Assembly: GCA_028278585.1 (NCBI GenBank)
Contig: JANQEC010000303.1
Span: forward strand, 1 to 36,307
Reading direction: 5' to 3'
Length of the DNA stretch: 36,307 nucleotides
Origin: Cyclobacteriaceae bacterium
GTDB taxonomy: Bacteria > Bacteroidota > Bacteroidia > Cytophagales > Cyclobacteriaceae
Part shown: one piece after another, positions 33,805 through 36,307 of the stretch
Position numbering within the stretch: the first letter of the stretch is position 1
How the letters are laid out: every line of letters begins with the position of its first letter
The notes under the pieces: model-generated
Databases searched by the model: none
Told to the model about the DNA's origin: nothing
The model's input: only the letters and a program-made list of their open reading frames with translations
Made by a program: the position numbers and the translations under genes

Positions 33805-34722
33805 GAAAGAAGAAGAATAAAAATTGGTACGAGGAACAGCAAACTAGCTTTATGGCAAGCCAACCATGTGGCAGATCTGTTAGATGCCGGAGGGTTTCAG
33901 CCTGAACTTGTTCCCATTGAAACTAAAGGTGACAAAATTCAACATGTAACACTTTCGAAAATTGGCAGTAAAGGTGTCTTTACTGAAGAATTAGAAATGG
34001 CGCTCATGCGCGGACGAATTGATATCGCAGTGCATAGCGCAAAGGATTTGCCTTCAACATTACCTGATGGTTTTAGTATTCTTTCTTTCTGCGAAAGGGA
34101 ATCCCCTGATGATGTGATTATCTCTGATCGGGAAATTGACCTGAACAGCACAAATCTCGTGCTTGGCACATCCTCGACACGAAGAATCGCATTGCTGAAA
34201 CATTTCTATCCTCACATCAAAACGATTGATGCCCGTGGAAATCTTCAGACCCGCGTAGAGAAACTGAAGACTGGCCTTATGGGCGGTCTGATTTTAGCCT
34301 ACGCAGGTGTATTACGAATGAACCTGGATCATATGATTCGATATTGGTTCGATATTGAGCGGTTTACTCCTCCGGTAGGACAAGGATCAGTTGCAATTGA
34401 AATACACGAACGACTTGACGCTGAACTTGCTGAAAAAATTAAAACACTAACCAACCATAAGATCACAGAATTATTAATTTCGGTAGAACGTGCTTTTCTT
34501 CGAAAAATGGATGGAGGTTGTAGCATCCCGGTTTTCGGATTGGCACAAATGGAACAGGATGGACAAGTAGAGCTGACAGGGGGAATCGCCAGTCTGGATG
34601 GAAAACAGCTTGTGAAAAGAACAATGTATGGGTCAGGAGAACAGCTTGGAATTTCGCTTGCGGAGGAAATACTTGAAAGCGGAGGAAAAAAAGTTCTGGA
34701 CGATATCAAATCTGCTATTTAA
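33802..34722 (+). CDS. hemC: Hydroxymethylbilane synthase (porphobilinogen deaminase), 306 aa
   Basis: This enzyme joins four porphobilinogen units into hydroxymethylbilane for haem synthesis. All signatures are present: IGTRNSKLALWQANHVADLL at the N-terminus, VHSAKDLP for the substrate site, LGTSSTRRIALLKHFYPHI and DARGNLQTRVEKL for the pyrrole-binding Arg residues, TPPVGQGSVAIE, and the cofactor Cys in KMDGGCSIPVFG. Length is standard. TTG start at 33802. It is encoded after holB, 17 bases downstream, probably in one transcript. Confidence 0.97.
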   Translation: MERRRIKIGTRNSKLALWQANHVADLLDAGGFQPELVPIETKGDKIQHVTLSKIGSKGVFTEELEMALMRGRIDIAVHSAKDLPSTLPDGFSILSFCERESPDDVIISDREIDLNSTNLVLGTSSTRRIALLKHFYPHIKTIDARGNLQTRVEKLKTGLMGGLILAYAGVLRMNLDHMIRYWFDIERFTPPVGQGSVAIEIHERLDAELAEKIKTLTNHKITELLISVERAFLRKMDGGCSIPVFGLAQMEQDGQVELTGGIASLDGKQLVKRTMYGSGEQLGISLAEEILESGGKKVLDDIKSAI

Positions 34723-34754
34723 ATTGCTTTCTTTAACACTTATAATAAAATATG

Positions 34755-34783
34755 AAATGACCATAATGGCCAACTAGTCATTT
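34755..34783. repeat. 7-bp inverted repeat between hemC and the cyclophilin gene
   Basis: AAATGAC (34755-34761) and GTCATTT (34777-34783) are perfect reverse complements with a 15-base spacer. There is no U-tract, so this may be a weak terminator or a regulator site. Nothing else is visible in the 123-base gap. Confidence 0.25.
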
Positions 34784-34845
34784 GAGCAGCATCAACCGAA
34801 AATGATTATAGCAAACCAAATGATTCATTTCGCAAACTTTAACAC

Positions 34846-35688
34846 ATGAAATCATTTCTTTTTTTACTTGCCAATCTCCTGATTTTAACTGCTTGTGGAG
34901 ATAAAAACAAAGACTACATCGTAACGATAAAAACTTCTTATGGCGATATGAAGGTCCTGTTGTATGATGAGACTCCTTTACACAAGCAAAATTTTCTTGA
35001 ACTAGCCAGATCGGGACGATTCGATAGCACCATTTTTCATCGAGTGATCAATGAATTCATGATACAAGGAGGGAATGTTTATGAAAAAGAAGGTACACAA
35101 GAGCCTCAGGAAGCTCGGATACCTGCAGAAATTGTAGATGGTCTCTTTCATAAAAAAGGTGAGTTGGCCGCAGCTCGTCAGGGCGACAGAATAAATCCTG
35201 AACGAATGTCCTCTTCTTGTCAGTTCTATATTGTACATGGAAAAGTGTACAAAGAGGAAGAATTGACTGTGGACCAGGTTAAACTTAACCAGGCAATAAG
35301 CTCTATGCTCCAAAGGGAAGGATACGATGATCTTAGGAATCAATTTATTGAACTCCAGCAGGCTAGAGAATTTGACAAAATGAGCCAGCTAGCTCTCGAA
35401 TACAAAGACGAGTGCGAACGAGTAATGAACATTGAATTGGACAAGGAGTTCGATCAGTCAAGGTTGGAGGCCTATACCACAGTTGGAGGCACTCCTCACC
35501 TGGATGATCAATACACTGTTTTCGGTCGTGTAGTAGAAGGATTGGATGTTGTAGACAAAATTGCAGCAGTAGAAACACAACGAGGGGATCGTCCTACACA
35601 ACCTATACATATGACCATTGAAGTTGAAGCGGTCAGGAAAAAAGTTATTACTAAAAAATACGGATACATTTACGCTGACTCGAAATGA
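34846..35688 (+). CDS. Cyclophilin-type peptidyl-prolyl isomerase, lipoprotein, 280 aa
   Basis: The signal peptide ends in a lipobox with Cys17 (LLILTACGDKNKD), so it is a periplasmic or surface lipoprotein. The cyclophilin core includes FLELARSGRFDSTIFHRVIN then EFMIQGGNV, and SSSCQFYIVHG, which carries the Gln-Phe of the active site. A roughly 70-residue charged helical insertion (about 132-205) separates this from the last part of the core (PHLDDQYTVFGRVVEGLDVV). The isomerase helps fold exported proteins. The final ATGA overlaps the next gene, indicating translational coupling with the RmlD-like gene. Confidence 0.93.
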   Translation: MKSFLFLLANLLILTACGDKNKDYIVTIKTSYGDMKVLLYDETPLHKQNFLELARSGRFDSTIFHRVINEFMIQGGNVYEKEGTQEPQEARIPAEIVDGLFHKKGELAAARQGDRINPERMSSSCQFYIVHGKVYKEEELTVDQVKLNQAISSMLQREGYDDLRNQFIELQQAREFDKMSQLALEYKDECERVMNIELDKEFDQSRLEAYTTVGGTPHLDDQYTVFGRVVEGLDVVDKIAAVETQRGDRPTQPIHMTIEVEAVRKKVITKKYGYIYADSK

Positions 35689-36307
35689 AACTCCTGATCA
35701 CTGGTGCAAACGGCTTACTCGGACAAAAACTGATCGAATTCTACGAAAACGATCCTTCCGTTGAAGTTATAGCCACCGGGAAAGGAGTCAACAGAAACCC
35801 ACCTGGCAGTTACAAATACCTTACGATGGATGTGACCTCAGAAGCAGAGGTAAATTCCATGGTAGGAATGTCTATGCCAGATGTGGTTATTAACACAGCG
35901 GCCATGACGGACGTGGACAAATGTGAGATGGAAAAGGAACAATGTTGGGACTTGAATGTAACCGCTGTTGAACACCTGATCAAAGCCTGTGAGAATAGTG
36001 GAAGTCGTCTCATTCATCTCTCGACCGACTTCATATTTGACGGTGAAAACGGACCTTACGAAGAAGATGACTGGCCTAACCCACAAAGTCACTACGCTCA
36101 AAGCAAATTGGCCTCTGAGGAGTTGTTCAAAAAAACATACATCAAATGGGCGATTGTCAGAACCATGCTTGTCTATGGTATTGTGCAGGATATGAACCGT
36201 TCCAATATTATTCTATGGGTTAAGAAGAACCTGGAAGAAGGCAAGTCTATTAAAGTAGTGAACGACCAGTGGCGAACGCCTACTCTTGCTGAAGACCTTG
36301 CCAAAGG
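35685..36307 (+). CDS. RmlD-like NAD(P)-dependent sugar reductase/epimerase, partial (207 aa seen)
   Basis: The ORF track misses this gene because it runs off the window. Starting at the ATG overlapping the cyclophilin stop, it reads MKLLITGANGLLGQKLIEFY (Rossmann motif GxxGxxG), then INTAAMTDVDKCE, LIHLSTDFIFDGENGPYEED and SHYAQSKLASEE, containing the catalytic Tyr and Lys (YxxxK), and WAIVRTMLVYGI. This is the extended SDR pattern of dTDP-4-dehydrorhamnose reductase. Its C-terminus and so its exact substrate cannot be seen. Linkage to a cyclophilin gene by ATGA is unusual for a rhamnose gene. Confidence 0.9.
   Translation, partial: MKLLITGANGLLGQKLIEFYENDPSVEVIATGKGVNRNPPGSYKYLTMDVTSEAEVNSMVGMSMPDVVINTAAMTDVDKCEMEKEQCWDLNVTAVEHLIKACENSGSRLIHLSTDFIFDGENGPYEEDDWPNPQSHYAQSKLASEELFKKTYIKWAIVRTMLVYGIVQDMNRSNIILWVKKNLEEGKSIKVVNDQWRTPTLAEDLAK

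Noticed and set aside
35989-36195. 68-aa plus-strand ORF near the right edge
   Set aside because: It is out of frame with the truncated RmlD-like gene that occupies this region.

Overview
The window looks like chromosomal DNA from a marine-type Bacteroidota, probably a Cytophagales/Cytophagia member. Supporting signs are a RemB/Wzi-like gliding or capsule protein, Bacteroidota-style lipoproteins with acidic residues after the lipobox Cys, PadR plus prefix-domain FtsX permease pairs, a type-B ribosomal protein L31, TAnnTTTG-type promoters, few Shine-Dalgarno sites and moderately low GC. I saw no phage, integrase, transposase, CRISPR array, tRNA or rRNA.

Region 1 (1-7.6 kb) is the accessory part. 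It holds a tiny acidic lipoprotein (minus strand, too short for the ORF track). Divergent to it is a four-gene run: ECF sigma factor, membrane protein with an anti-sigma-like N-terminus and periplasmic TPRs, a cytosolic HEFGH metallopeptidase, and a protein with seven 11-residue His-rich repeats. Converging on this run is an 895-aa exported TPR-CHAT (caspase-like) protease anchored by a C-terminal membrane helix. I read this as a possible protease-gated sigma-factor pathway and regard it as the most novel content here.

Region 2 (7.6-13.6 kb): a membrane-sensor AraC regulator, an NHL-propeller lipoprotein, a PadR-permease pair, a small TPR-like protein, and a cluster of 'HPELVSGS' interspersed repeats.

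Region 3 (13.6-20.2 kb): sdhCAB for succinate dehydrogenase/fumarate reductase, preceded by a large secreted BNR/Asp-box propeller protein.

Region 4 (20.3-26.2 kb): a second PadR-permease pair with the same palindromic operator (ATTTGT-N3-ACAAAT) as the first, a DUF2141 protein, a small membrane protein, a membrane LytTR regulator, a CPBP protease and a GDCCVxC zinc-ribbon protein.

Region 5 (26.2-36.3 kb) is mostly housekeeping: yifB/comM, a GmhA-like isomerase, a two-helix membrane protein, a RemB/Wzi-like outer-membrane protein, rpmE2 with a clear promoter and terminator, a GNAT acetyltransferase, a GlmU-like protein, holB, hemC, a cyclophilin lipoprotein and the start of an RmlD-like reductase that runs off the end.

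Several track starts use TTG or GTG codons where a better ATG lies downstream; I moved those starts and say so in each entry. No gene-free stretch exceeds 300 bases. All functional calls come from reading motifs by eye, without database searches.
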